A stretch of DNA of 53,759 nucleotides from Spongiactinospora gelatinilytica (GCF_003236385.1 NZ_POUA01000006.1:1-53759); one strand, 5' to 3'; counted from the stretch's first letter, positions 17,222 through 25,959 are shown. The notes: generated by a model not told the origin, from the letters alone. A program made the numbers and translations.

Positions 17222-18937
17222 CTATCCGAGGAGCCGCTGATACGTCTGTCGAACTTGCCGACTTGGCTGAGCATCGATCTCTGCCAACCGTTCAGACATC
17301 TGCTGGAAGGTCCGCCGGACCGCGGGCAACCGGCCCGCCTCGCTCTGAATTGTCATCATCTGACACCACAACAGCTCGTTGTAGGGATCGATCCGATCAA
17401 CGGCCAACGTCAGTACATCCAAAGCCCTGTACGGATCATTCCTCGACTCCAAATCAGCCAAGCGCAGGGCAGCATTCACAGCTTGGTCGGCGGCGGCCTG
17501 GCGCAGCGGAAGGCACCACAAATCATCTCGGTCGGTGAGAAGTGGCCCTTGGTACAAGGTCACCATCTGCCGAAGGGCACTCAGCCGATCAGCCTCGTTC
17601 TCCGCGGTATTCGACTTGACATAGCTATCCTCGAAGCGCCACCAGTCAACATCGAAGTAGACCGGTGCCAAGCGCCGCCGCTGCCCAGTCTTCAGCACGA
17701 ACTTGACCTCGGCGGCAAGGCCTGTGGCCTGCCGCATCGATGCATTGATATCCCTGATCGCCGACTCCAACCTGCGTATGCCCCGCTCTCCTTCATCAGG
17801 CCACAGTCGGTCGATCACCGTCTCGGGGGACTCTCCATCCCGCGAGGTGGCCAGCAACGCGAACAGGTCCCGTCCCTCCGTACGCCGGAAGGACACCTCC
17901 TCGGCCCCCACGACCACCCGCAACGGACCCAGCACCTGAACCTTCGCCTTCGAGGAGCCCCTGGAAGGCGCGGATGCGTTTTGGGCGGCTTCCTCTGGGG
18001 GATCCGCCACAATGTCGGGCGTGGGGGTCGCGTCCTGATGCACCGGTGGACTGGGAGACGCGCCCTCGAGGTCGGCCTCGGAGTAGGTGGGCGTCAGATC
18101 CACGGGAGAGCGCTGCACCGCCACCGCACCGGCCTCCGAAGGACTCAAGGAGACAGAGCGTGAATGTGACGCACTGCGAAGGCGGCGAGCCAGCAGCGCG
18201 CTACCGAACATCACCATTACCCCGAACAACAGGGCCGAGCCGACATTGACGCCAACCGACTGTCGATCCACCGGATCTGCGCGGCCCATCTTCTTTTTGT
18301 TCGATGTCGCGGGCGAGAGCGTCGGCGATGGATGTGCGGGTACGGGCTCAGTCGTGGGAGGGCGTGTTGGAGCTGTTCGCTTGGCCGGCCGTGTCCTCTT
18401 CACCTGCGACCTGTCGTGTTCTGCTTTTTTCTGCCCCTGCGCCCGGTGTGTCTTCTTTCCTACACCTCCAGTCCATGGCTGGGGCGAGTCAACCACAATG
18501 GGCTGGCTGCGCCGAACATTTTCATTCCGCCTATCGATCGCAGGCGCCTCCTGATTGGGACGTGGATGTCGCCTGGCCACCCCGTCTCTGTCGGGGCGAG
18601 ATTTTGGTTGCGGGGGGATCGGTACCTTCGCGACAGGCGGTGAGCCGACATGGGGTTCCGGAAATCGCTGTGCCTCCTCGAAGCGGTTGGCCACATTGTC
18701 CGACTTGCCGTTCAGTGCGTCCCGGGCCAGATTGTCGCAGAGCTTCTGCATATCCCAGTACTGATCGGCTAGTGGAGTCAGACCTTCTGGACAGTCAGTA
18801 CGTACCGCATTGGCCGATACAGGAGGAGCCAGCGAGGCGGCGGCAGCCAGCGGAAGCACGGTCGAAAGTTGCACCAACCGCAGCGACCGGGGAAGCAGCC
18901 GCTGATTCACTTGTAGGCCAAAGCCTCTTCCCCGCAC
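17222..18937 (-). CDS. Membrane-spanning SARP/BTAD-type regulator
   Basis: This 571-aa protein has an N-terminal signal-like segment (hydrophobic about 20-43, ending SANA). It is followed by about 180 residues rich in Pro, Arg and Lys with two Cys near the start, and a transmembrane helix at about 228-250. A linker leads to a cytoplasmic C-terminus with an OmpR-like winged helix from about 330 (KVQVLGPLRVVVG, LLATSRDG, VIDRLWPDEG) and a bacterial transcriptional activation domain of helical repeats (about 430-571). GTG at 18937 follows AGGAGG. The topology suggests an outside-sensing one-component regulator. Related proteins in this phylum carry LysM domains; none is visible here. Confidence 0.75.
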   Translation of the reverse strand: MRGRGFGLQVNQRLLPRSLRLVQLSTVLPLAAAASLAPPVSANAVRTDCPEGLTPLADQYWDMQKLCDNLARDALNGKSDNVANRFEEAQRFPEPHVGSPPVAKVPIPPQPKSRPDRDGVARRHPRPNQEAPAIDRRNENVRRSQPIVVDSPQPWTGGVGKKTHRAQGQKKAEHDRSQVKRTRPAKRTAPTRPPTTEPVPAHPSPTLSPATSNKKKMGRADPVDRQSVGVNVGSALLFGVMVMFGSALLARRLRSASHSRSVSLSPSEAGAVAVQRSPVDLTPTYSEADLEGASPSPPVHQDATPTPDIVADPPEEAAQNASAPSRGSSKAKVQVLGPLRVVVGAEEVSFRRTEGRDLFALLATSRDGESPETVIDRLWPDEGERGIRRLESAIRDINASMRQATGLAAEVKFVLKTGQRRRLAPVYFDVDWWRFEDSYVKSNTAENEADRLSALRQMVTLYQGPLLTDRDDLWCLPLRQAAADQAVNAALRLADLESRNDPYRALDVLTLAVDRIDPYNELLWCQMMTIQSEAGRLPAVRRTFQQMSERLAEIDAQPSRQVRQTYQRLLG

Positions 18938-19010
18938 CAGAGTAGCCTCCTGTTCGAATATGGGTCATCAGGCCTCGCTATGAGCAATGCCTCTCGCTCA
19001 TACGCCGAGA

Positions 19011-19376
19011 TCATTTCCTGTGCTTGAGCCAGATGGATTGATCGCACTGTCTCCAGACGTGACGCTTGCCATAGCAGAGCTTGAAGACATCGACGCGTCC
19101 CAGAATGACTCGATCTACGGCGCAGCCCGCGAGGGCACCGTTGCTGTCGGCCACCTTGTGGATGGCCAGGAAGCTGGTGGCGTACTCAGCCTCGACGTAG
19201 GTGTCATCGGCCTGGAAGTCGCATACGGTGACGACGTCGCGTCCCGAGTTGACGGTGACGCTTCCCCGCCGGTTGGCGCTCTCCCATACCCGGCGTTCGG
19301 CCGAGGCCGAGGCTGGGGCCGCCGGCATGAGGACACATGCGATAGAGACGGCGACGATGGCCGCGCGGATGAACAT
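19011..19376 (-). CDS. Small secreted Cys-containing protein, 121 aa
   Basis: A classical signal peptide (MFIRAAIVAVSIACVLMP then AAPASASA) is followed by a mature domain of about 95 residues with four Cys (CDF, GCAV, LCYG, QCDQ) that could form two disulfides. GGAGGT lies at ideal distance before the ATG at 19376, so the longer frame to 19796 is shadow. It lies upstream of, and on the same strand as, the membrane SARP gene, about 70 bp away. It may be co-transcribed with it and could be its extracellular partner, which is speculative. Confidence 0.7.
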   Translation of the reverse strand: MFIRAAIVAVSIACVLMPAAPASASAERRVWESANRRGSVTVNSGRDVVTVCDFQADDTYVEAEYATSFLAIHKVADSNGALAGCAVDRVILGRVDVFKLCYGKRHVWRQCDQSIWLKHRK

Positions 19377-19459
19377 AGATGACCTCCGAAAAGAGAAATG
19401 GCTTGGTCGCCCCTGGTGGACCGGCAGGCGGGGGTGGCATGTGGTCCGGCGCTCTCCGG

Positions 19460-20302
19460 TTACATCCGCGGGGCTTTGCCGGAGCTGTCGCGACTCAGAG
19501 CAGCCGCCGCGGCGAGCGCGACCTCGATGTGGGCCCTCTGATCGGAGGGCGGTACCCCGCGAAGCACGAGCATGGAGGTAGCGGCGTACACCGCCATTGC
19601 CTGCTGGACGGCGATACGGCCGGTCAGGGCCAACTCGGCCGCGCGGGTGCGGGCGTGGAACCACATGGCCGGGCGTGTACTGGGACGGGGATGGCCAGGG
19701 CACAGTGCGATCACTGCGGCTCCGTGGCCGGTCAATGGTTCGCCGGGTTCCAGGGTCCGAAGCAGGTGCCGGGCCGCGTACCCGGCCATCGCGCACAAGG
19801 TGACGTTGCGGTCGTAGCGCAGCGCGCCGAGGATCTGCCGCCAGGGGGTCGTCTCCACAGGGCGGCGGGTGGTCAGCAGCGGGGGTACGACCTTGACGTA
19901 GGTAAGGTTCGCGCCGCGATCGAGCACGAAGCCGGCCAGGCTGGGATCGAGCCGGGCTTCACTGTCGTGCAGCCGGTTCACCCAATCGCCAACACGGCGA
20001 ACCGCTGTGACGAACTCAGCGGCCTGGGGTCCGGGAAGCTCGGTCAACGCCGTCCCGTCCACTCGTCGATGCCGCATTTCGAGCCCATCGGGGCCATTGA
20101 CCATGCGCAGATCGTCAGGCAGCGTCACTTGCTTCGCTCGAAGGGTGGCCAGGTAGCGGCGTACCTCGGCGGCTACCTCGCCCATCCCGGGCTGGCCGGG
20201 CCAGCCCAAGCGTCTCCGGATCTGGCGGCCGTCGCCGTGCGGGGGTACTTCCATCGTTGCGGCGACGATCGGAGCGTTCGTCGCGCCGGTCCGTATCTCC
20301 AT
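19460..20302 (-). CDS. Kinase-fold-like protein, 280 aa
   Basis: The ATG at 20302 follows a GGGAAGG stretch, and the long open frame upstream to 20734 overlaps the divergent XRE gene and is shadow. The protein has EMRHRRVDGTALTEL, then a helix pair, then FVLDRGANLTYVKVVPPLL, which resembles the catalytic-loop to metal-binding segment of aminoglycoside-phosphotransferase-like kinases in a degenerate form. The C-terminus is helical. I cannot assign a substrate. It diverges from the XRE/TPR regulator across a 250-bp intergenic region. Confidence 0.55.
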   Translation of the reverse strand: MEIRTGATNAPIVAATMEVPPHGDGRQIRRRLGWPGQPGMGEVAAEVRRYLATLRAKQVTLPDDLRMVNGPDGLEMRHRRVDGTALTELPGPQAAEFVTAVRRVGDWVNRLHDSEARLDPSLAGFVLDRGANLTYVKVVPPLLTTRRPVETTPWRQILGALRYDRNVTLCAMAGYAARHLLRTLEPGEPLTGHGAAVIALCPGHPRPSTRPAMWFHARTRAAELALTGRIAVQQAMAVYAATSMLVLRGVPPSDQRAHIEVALAAAAALSRDSSGKAPRM

Positions 20303-20325
20303 GCCTTCCCTTTCGCTGGATGCAT

Positions 20326-20351
20326 GGGGACGGTACGAAGGGGACCGGTAC
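20326..20351. promoter_or_regulatory. Direct repeat in divergent promoter region
   Basis: GGGGACGGTAC (20326-20336) is repeated as GGGGACCGGTAC (20340-20351) 14 bp downstream in the space between the divergent kinase-like gene and the XRE/TPR regulator. Such a closely spaced repeat is a reasonable operator candidate for the HTH protein encoded next to it. Confidence 0.4.
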
Positions 20352-20552
20352 CTGATCGTCAGTGCCGCTACGAGGTAGGAGCCCCGCTCCGGCCCAGCAC
20401 GGTGGTGAATCCGCTGAACTCCGGTCTGACCGGCCGACACCGGTTCGGGTAGGGCAGAGCTCCAGAAGCTCGCCGATAACGTAAGGTCATCTTGCGATTG
20501 CGTCGCGTGAGATGGAGACTTGGCCGCGACATCAGACCAGCGAGTGGGGCAC

Positions 20553-21893
20553 ATGGTGGTCGTGGACGAGCATGATCGGTTGATCGCGCAACGCATCATG
20601 GAAAGCCGCCGCCGCAGAGGGTTGTCGCAACTGGAGTTCGGGTCCCTGATCGGCCGCTCCGAAAGCTGGGTCTCCAAGGTGGAGACCGGGGTGATGCGGG
20701 TGGACAGTCTCGCCCTGCTGCGGACGATCGCCACGGTTCTGCGAGTGGAGCTGAGCTACCTCATCGGTGTGGAGTCCGACCAGGCCGAAAAACGCGGCCA
20801 CGGCTCGCAGCCGCCGATGACGCTCCAGCACCTGCTGATCGACCCCACCGGCTGGGACATCTGCGATCTTGAGCGGCGGCGCTGGTTCCTGGTGCAGTCC
20901 TCGGCAACGGTGACAAGTGTCCTGCACCATCTCCGGCCCGGCATCGAAGAGGGCCTTACGGAACGGCTGTCGGCGGTCAAAGGGAAGAGCGTGCGGCTGG
21001 ACGCCGACACCGTCCACGGTCTGGAACAGATCGTGTCGGGATTTCGGCAGTCCTACCGCTCGGCCAGCGCCCATTGCCTCCTGGCACCAGCCCACGGAAC
21101 TCTGAACCTGCTCACCGAATTCGCCGCTGAGGCGGGCGCACAGTGCGACCGGGTGGTGTCGTTGATCGGCCAGATGGGTACGCTCCTGGCCACCGTGCTC
21201 GGATTGGATCTCGACGACCCTCTGGCGGCCAAGCCCTACATCACGATTGCGATGCGCGCCGCCCAGCAGGTCAATGACGCCGAGTTGATGGCCTTCACCC
21301 TCGGCGGGCGCGCGTTCCTGGCCGCCTATGGAAACAAGGACGCGCACGCCGGTCTCGGATTCGCCGACGCGGCCCTGGATACGGCCCGCCGCGGAATCCA
21401 TCCACGCACTCACGCCTGGCTGCTGGCCGTGACCTCCGAGATGCACGCCTCCCTCGGCCAGGAACAGGAATGCCAACGCCGCCTCGCCCAAGCGGAGATC
21501 CACCTGACACATGCGGCGCCGGACCGGCGGTGGATCGGCATCGGATCCTTCGGCGGCGACAAGCTCCTGGCCTACCGTGGAGGAGACCTGATGCGCCTGG
21601 GCAGGTACCAGGACGCCCAAGCCATCCTGGCCCAGTCCCTGGCCTGCTTGGATCCGTCATTGAAACGACACCGCTGCACCGCCCACATCGACCTGGCCGA
21701 GGCCCTCGCCGCCACCGCGAGCATGGAGGACGCGGCCGATCACGCGATCAAGGCCTTGGACATCATCGAGCAGACCGGCCACACCGCCAGCCTTCAGCGA
21801 GTGGACCGGCTGCACCAGCACATGCGACAGACTCCCTCGGCGGCCGGACGCCGGCTGGGCGAACACCTTCACTACGTGAAAGGCATGCGATGA
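20553..21893 (+). CDS. XRE-family regulator with TPR-like C-terminus
   Basis: This 446-aa protein has an N-terminal XRE helix-turn-helix (RIMESRRRRGLSQLEFGSLI, GRSESWVSKVETG) at about residues 10-65. It continues with about 350 residues of predicted helical hairpins like those of TPR-containing actinobacterial regulators (for example NDAELMAFTLGGRAFL, DQAL-type repeats and a final DIIEQTGHTASL). ATG 20553 is preferred; a TTG at 20520 would add 11 residues. The TPR part often binds peptides or small molecules. It overlaps the HAD gene as ATGA, so the two are coupled. Confidence 0.8.
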   Translation: MVVVDEHDRLIAQRIMESRRRRGLSQLEFGSLIGRSESWVSKVETGVMRVDSLALLRTIATVLRVELSYLIGVESDQAEKRGHGSQPPMTLQHLLIDPTGWDICDLERRRWFLVQSSATVTSVLHHLRPGIEEGLTERLSAVKGKSVRLDADTVHGLEQIVSGFRQSYRSASAHCLLAPAHGTLNLLTEFAAEAGAQCDRVVSLIGQMGTLLATVLGLDLDDPLAAKPYITIAMRAAQQVNDAELMAFTLGGRAFLAAYGNKDAHAGLGFADAALDTARRGIHPRTHAWLLAVTSEMHASLGQEQECQRRLAQAEIHLTHAAPDRRWIGIGSFGGDKLLAYRGGDLMRLGRYQDAQAILAQSLACLDPSLKRHRCTAHIDLAEALAATASMEDAADHAIKALDIIEQTGHTASLQRVDRLHQHMRQTPSAAGRRLGEHLHYVKGMR

Positions 21894-22513
21894 GGCCACG
21901 CGCGCTCCTGCTGGACTTCGGCGGTGTCATCACCACCGACTTCTACGCCGCGATCCGTACCTTCTGCGCGAGTCAGGGCCTGGCGGCCAACGCCATCGAG
22001 TATGTCCTGGCGACTCGTCCGGAGGTCCGCGCCCGCTTGGTCGATGCCGAGCGAGGACGGATCACCCAGCACGAGTTCGAGGAGACCTTGGGCGGCGCGC
22101 TCGGTATCCCTGGCCGCGGCATCATCGCCCGTATCGGGGCCCACCTGAAGCCCTGCCAGCCCGTCCTGGACCTGGTCGCCCGAGCCCGGCATCAGGGCTT
22201 CCGCACCGGCGTGCTGTCCAACTCCTGGGGTAGCGGCGACTACAACGTCTACGATGCCTACGACCTGGAGCGCCACTTCGACACCGTTGTCATCTCCGAC
22301 CAGGTCGGCATCAGCAAACCCGACACGGCCATCTACCAGCTCGCCGCCGATCGCCTGGGCGTCAATCCCCCCGAGTGCATCTTCGCCGACGACACCGCCG
22401 CCTATCTGGCCCCCGCCCACGACCTCGGTATGGCCGTCGTACACTTCGCTGAGCCGGAAACCGGAATCGCAGAAATCGTCAAACGGCTCGGCCTGTCCCA
22501 TCCGGGTACATAG
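21890..22513 (+). CDS. HAD-superfamily hydrolase
   Basis: This 207-aa cytosolic hydrolase starts RALLLDFGGVIT, which is motif I with the nucleophile Asp; the usual second Asp is Gly, as in YihX-like members. Motif II (GVLSNSWG), the Lys of motif III (GISKPDTAIY) and the acidic motif IV (IFADDTAAYL) are all visible. The substrate cannot be deduced. Translation is coupled to the XRE/TPR regulator through ATGA, suggesting a dedicated sugar- or nucleotide-phosphate function under that regulator. Confidence 0.85.
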   Translation: MRPRALLLDFGGVITTDFYAAIRTFCASQGLAANAIEYVLATRPEVRARLVDAERGRITQHEFEETLGGALGIPGRGIIARIGAHLKPCQPVLDLVARARHQGFRTGVLSNSWGSGDYNVYDAYDLERHFDTVVISDQVGISKPDTAIYQLAADRLGVNPPECIFADDTAAYLAPAHDLGMAVVHFAEPETGIAEIVKRLGLSHPGT

Positions 22514-22556
22514 GCTCGCTCAGAGCGAAGCGCGGTGGGCTCGGCCTCGTGTCAAT

Positions 22557-23432
22557 TCACAAGGCCGCCGTCTTCTCCGATCTACCCGCAAGGGCAGCTC
22601 CCGCCACGATGGCCACCAAGCCTAAGGCGGTCACCGCGGTCAGCCGCTCGTGCAGCAGAGTAACACCGAAGAGGACGGCGAACGCGGGCGATAGGTAGAA
22701 GGCAAGCGCGGCCCGTGCCGGTCCTGCTCTGCTCACCAAGGTGTAGAACAAGACCAGCGTTCCACCGGTGCAGACGACCCCAAGAACCATCAGGACGCCG
22801 AGGACCGACAGGTCCGGAACGCTGCTGGGCAGTGAAAGAACACCAGGAATGAGCAGAGCACAGGTGGTTACCAGCATGGAGCACGTGGCGACGCCAAGCG
22901 GTTCAGCGTCGGCGTGGCGACGGTGGATCATCAGCCCGCCGGCGGCATAGCAGACGGCGGCCCCCACAAGCAGTACGCCGCCGAGTAGTTCCTCCGGCCC
23001 GCCGCGTAGATCGAACCCGAAGAGAAGGATCAGTCCAAGGAAGCCCAGAACGAGCCCGAGAATGCCGGGCCACCCCCGTGGTCGCTCCCCAGGCGCGAAA
23101 CGCACCGCGAGCAGGGCGACGAACAGCGGTTGCGCTCCTACGAGAATGCTGGCAAGCCCCGACGGAACGTACTGCTGCCCAACGGTGAGCAGCAGCAGCG
23201 GAGCCGTCGATTGCATCAGGGCGGTCTCGATCACCGCGCGGGGATGACGAAGAAGCGGTTGCAGCGCCCCGTAGCGAAGGGCCAGTGGGGTGAGCATCAC
23301 CGCTGCGGTGGCCACCCGCCCGAGGACCACATGCACGGGCGATAGCCCCTGAAGGGCGATCTCGATGAGCGGGTATGCCGCGCCCCATAGAGCAGAAAGA
23401 AGGACGAGCGCCCACCATATGCGGCGGTTCAT
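22557..23432 (-). CDS. EamA/DMT-family transporter
   Basis: This 291-aa integral membrane protein has about ten hydrophobic helices arranged as two EamA repeats. The first begins WALVLLSALWGAAYPLIEIA, with the family's W-G-x-x-x-P; the second begins at about residue 150 with LLGGVLLVGAAVCYAAGGLM, and AALAFYLSPAFAVLFG lies near the end. Such proteins export or exchange amino acids and other metabolites; the substrate is unknown. It lies 28 bp downstream of the XRE-type regulator on the same strand and is probably co-transcribed. The C-terminus converges on the HAD gene. Confidence 0.88.
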   Translation of the reverse strand: MNRRIWWALVLLSALWGAAYPLIEIALQGLSPVHVVLGRVATAAVMLTPLALRYGALQPLLRHPRAVIETALMQSTAPLLLLTVGQQYVPSGLASILVGAQPLFVALLAVRFAPGERPRGWPGILGLVLGFLGLILLFGFDLRGGPEELLGGVLLVGAAVCYAAGGLMIHRRHADAEPLGVATCSMLVTTCALLIPGVLSLPSSVPDLSVLGVLMVLGVVCTGGTLVLFYTLVSRAGPARAALAFYLSPAFAVLFGVTLLHERLTAVTALGLVAIVAGAALAGRSEKTAAL

Positions 23433-23460
23433 AGAAGGCGCTGCACCGTGGGCGCCGATT

Positions 23461-24822
23461 TCAACTGAGTAGAAGCCTGCTGGCGAGCTCCTGTACGCAG
23501 GCGGATCGGTTCCATGGCACTAGCACTACCAGGAGTTCCCGCAGTCGGCGTAGGTTCCGTTGTGACGAGGTTGCCCGCGAGAGTTCGTCTGCTTGCGCCG
23601 CGATGCGGCATGCCTCGTCGATTTCCCCGGCCTGGGCCAGAGCGTTCGCCAGATCGATCAGTGTGCCTCCTCGTTCCCGCACATACGTAGGGGGTAGTTG
23701 ACGAAGGCTGTCGTTCAGCACCTCGATAGCCGCATTCGCGTGCCCCAACCGAACGAGACATCTTCCTTTCAGGCGAGCCGCGTGGACAGGGCTGTTGTAG
23801 AAGGCCAGCCAGGGCGGCGCAGTCGATTCGGTCACCTTGTCGAACGCGACCTCGGCCGCGTGCAGAGACGAGAGTCCGGCGCGCTGGTCACCTGCCAGAG
23901 CGAGGGCTTCACCCCTCGCCTCCGCGATCCACGAGCGGACCGCCGGCGGCACGGCATGTGTGGCCATCTCACTTGCGGCGCTCAGAAGCTTCAGTGCGTC
24001 ATGACCGCGACCGGCATGCAACGAGATGTAGCTCATCACGCCGAGCACATAGGCATGCATGCCGTGATCCTTGGCCTCTTCGGCGACCGTGAGCGCCAGT
24101 CGGCAGTGACGCTTGGCGGTTGTGTACTCCTGCCCATCGATCGCAAGCCAAGCTGCCAGTTGGGCGACATCGGCAGTGGCACAGAGCAGTTCCCTATTGG
24201 TAGCGGAAGTTCGACCTTGGTCCCTCAAGTCCAGCATGCGGCGTAGATGAGCGTTGACTTCGCCGTGTACGCTTCGCGCGCCGGATAGGTAGTCCATCTG
24301 GCGAAAGGTCTGTGTCATCGCGGTGAGACCTTCGAGAAGTCCAGGGGAGAGGCGCGGTCGCTTAAGAATGTGTCCCCCTCGCGCTACTGCCATTGCCGTA
24401 TCCGGTGACGCGATCGAGCCAGGTGGTTGCGGGGCCCCGCTGGATCCACGGCGTTGATACGCCTGATCAAGATGCCGGAAGTCGTAGTGGTCCGACAGCA
24501 GGGCACTCACACTGCACTCGTACAGCTCGGCGAGCCTCCCCAGCGTGTCCATACTGGGGAGTCGGCCAGTGGCCTGGGGCCACGCCTCCCAATATGAAAT
24601 GATCTTGTTGGTCTTCGGGTCATCCGGCCATCGCTGATTCCAGGCCCTCGCAGCTTCGCTTTGACTCCATCCTCGCGCTATACGGAAAGCGACCCGCATG
24701 TTCACGCGGAACTTCCGGTGAATCTGCTCAGCTATTTCCACCCATGTCGATCCCTGGGCGCGCAGCGTCGCCGCATGCCGCATCTGGGCCTGCCGAACTC
24801 CCTGACTGCCGGCCACTTTCAC
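23461..24822 (-). CDS. HTH regulator with TPR-like repeats
   Basis: This 453-aa protein (GTG start) has N-terminal helices for DNA binding (GSTWVEIAEQIHRKFRVN, FRIARGWSQSEAARAWNQRW, LGRLAELYECSVSALLSDHY). A long TPR-like region follows (about 190-440) with LTVAEEAKDHGMHAYVLGVM, ALKLLSAASEMA and DLANALAQAGEIDEACRIA. The last helices resemble actinobacterial regulators that sense peptides or small ligands. It is divergent from the mini-ORF operon at 25060, with two near-identical palindromes between them, and upstream of the EamA transporter. Confidence 0.8.
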   Translation of the reverse strand: MKVAGSQGVRQAQMRHAATLRAQGSTWVEIAEQIHRKFRVNMRVAFRIARGWSQSEAARAWNQRWPDDPKTNKIISYWEAWPQATGRLPSMDTLGRLAELYECSVSALLSDHYDFRHLDQAYQRRGSSGAPQPPGSIASPDTAMAVARGGHILKRPRLSPGLLEGLTAMTQTFRQMDYLSGARSVHGEVNAHLRRMLDLRDQGRTSATNRELLCATADVAQLAAWLAIDGQEYTTAKRHCRLALTVAEEAKDHGMHAYVLGVMSYISLHAGRGHDALKLLSAASEMATHAVPPAVRSWIAEARGEALALAGDQRAGLSSLHAAEVAFDKVTESTAPPWLAFYNSPVHAARLKGRCLVRLGHANAAIEVLNDSLRQLPPTYVRERGGTLIDLANALAQAGEIDEACRIAAQADELSRATSSQRNLRRLRELLVVLVPWNRSACVQELASRLLLS

Positions 24823-24898
24823 CGTCCCGAGTAACCGCGTTCTTACAATCGAACGCTACACCGGCAATCACGCCAACACTGCAGATCAACGAGCTTTT

Positions 24899-24945
24899 CC
24901 CCGTCTGACGGGGATGCCCGGCATCATGTTCCCCGTTCTGGCGGG
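24899..24945. promoter_or_regulatory. Paired palindromes, candidate operator
   Basis: CCCCGTCTGACGGGG (24899-24913) is a perfect 6-bp inverted repeat around CTG. It is followed 32 bp later by CCCCGTTCTGGCGGG (24931-24945), an imperfect copy. The spacing is about three helical turns, so both copies would lie on the same face of the DNA. They sit between the divergent HTH/TPR regulator and the mini-ORF operon and are a good operator candidate for that regulator. Confidence 0.5.
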
Positions 24946-25059
24946 TTGTTCGTGGTGACCAGGCCGCAGATTCTTTGGTGCCAAGAATCCCGCACACTCG
25001 GGACGACCGAGTAACAGAAATGTCCCGTTCATACCATAACGGACAATTGGAGGTCGATC

Positions 25060-25137
25060 ATGCCTTACGCCACAGCGGGCCAAAGAGCGCCAGAGACCAC
25101 CGAGCTGGATTACGCAACTATCCCGGCGGCCGGCTGA
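25060..25137 (+). CDS. 25-residue mini-ORF coupled to the next gene
   Basis: An ATG at 25060 follows TTGGAGG by about six bases and encodes a 25-aa peptide starting MPYATAGQRAPE and ending IPAAG. Its stop overlaps the next ATG as TGATG, so translation is coupled. The peptide has no signal sequence and no Cys, so it is not an obvious lanthipeptide. It may be a leader peptide, a small regulator or a signal read by the divergent TPR regulator; all of these are inference. The ribosome site and coupling support real translation. Confidence 0.5.
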   Translation: MPYATAGQRAPETTELDYATIPAAG

Positions 25138-25484
25138 TGAACGCCTTCATGCTCGTCTACCGGCCGACCCGCCCAAAACCTTCGGCACCTCCACTTCTAC
25201 AGGAAACCGCCCGAAGGCTTCAGGACGCGCTCGCCGCGCACGGTATCCACACCGACCTCACCAACGATCAGAGGAGAGTCTTGGTGTCGGTCTGCCACGG
25301 TCTCGTCGCCATGGTTCAAGAGGACGGGATCTGGTGGCACAGCCCGCGTGAGCTCAGACCCGGTATCCCGCTTTACGTGCATCGCGGCACTGTGGCCGGG
25401 GCCGCCGAAGCCTTGGTCGACGACCACGCGCTGCTGACCCCAGTGCAGATCGCGGAGGAGCCCCATGACGCAACTCCCGTCTGA
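25137..25484 (+). CDS. Hypothetical protein, 115 aa
   Basis: A small alpha/beta protein starting MNAFMLVYRPTR, with QDALAAHGIHTDL, a beta strand VLVSVCHGLVAMV and GIWWHSPRELRPGIPLYVHR. The ATG at 25137 is coupled to the 25-aa mini-ORF, and the gene overlaps the next one by 20 bp, so the three form an operon. The longer frame from 24975 lacks a ribosome site. Family and function are not recognised; the WW segment and basic surface are its only notable features. Confidence 0.65.
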   Translation: MNAFMLVYRPTRPKPSAPPLLQETARRLQDALAAHGIHTDLTNDQRRVLVSVCHGLVAMVQEDGIWWHSPRELRPGIPLYVHRGTVAGAAEALVDDHALLTPVQIAEEPHDATPV

Positions 25485-25764
25485 CTGCTCCCACCTCGGC
25501 TGCACCGCACGCCCCCTCCTCGTGGTCTGGGAGGTCGAAGCCCACGACCACAGCGCTGGCGGTGTGAGCGATAACGAACAGACGGCCGAGACCGCCATGT
25601 TCGAGACCCTCGACGCCCTCCCGTCAGGTCGTGGCCGCGTACGGTACGCGCGCCTATCCGTCCTGGGCATCGGCTACCAGTACGGGGAGACGCTGCTGAC
25701 CGCTTACCGCAAGAACGGCGCGACCGTCGCGGTGGCCGGTGACGCCTGGGAGAGCATTCCATGA
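25465..25764 (+). CDS. Hypothetical protein, 99 aa
   Basis: A small protein starting MTQLPSDCSHLGC with a CxxxxxC-like pair near the N-terminus, a strand PLLVVWEVEAHDH and a C-terminal YGETLLTAYRKNGATVAVAG. GGAGGAG lies upstream of the ATG, and the start lies inside the previous gene. Its role is unknown. It ends before a structured 380-bp gap and the kinase-like gene. Confidence 0.6.
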   Translation: MTQLPSDCSHLGCTARPLLVVWEVEAHDHSAGGVSDNEQTAETAMFETLDALPSGRGRVRYARLSVLGIGYQYGETLLTAYRKNGATVAVAGDAWESIP

Positions 25765-25833
25765 TCGGGCACGGCGGCGTGGTGCGGATATGGGCGCCGC
25801 CGTGCCGTACGGCGGGCCGTCGGGGGCCCGCCC

Positions 25834-25871
25834 GGCGCGGGCAGGTACGAGGCCTTCTCCCTGCCCGCGCC
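25834..25871. terminator. Perfect 11-bp GC stem-loop
   Basis: GGCGCGGGCAG at 25834-25844 pairs perfectly with CTGCCCGCGCC at 25861-25871 around a 16-nt loop. It lies 70 bp after the 99-aa gene and upstream of the kinase-like gene, so it could terminate the first operon or attenuate transcription into the second. Confidence 0.5.
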
Positions 25872-25959
25872 ACCCATCCACCCAAGACGCGCGGCGGCCC
25901 CATACCTTCCCAGGCCGGACCGCGCCGCACGGGGAGTCTGGTAGCTCCCGTGCCCGCGT

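Noticed and set aside
19377-19796. Upstream extension of the secreted protein gene
   Set aside because: The GGAGGT site and a clean signal peptide fix the start at 19376.
20303-20734. Upstream extension of the kinase-fold gene at 19460
   Set aside because: It overlaps the divergent XRE gene and is Ser/Thr/Arg-rich without domain similarity.
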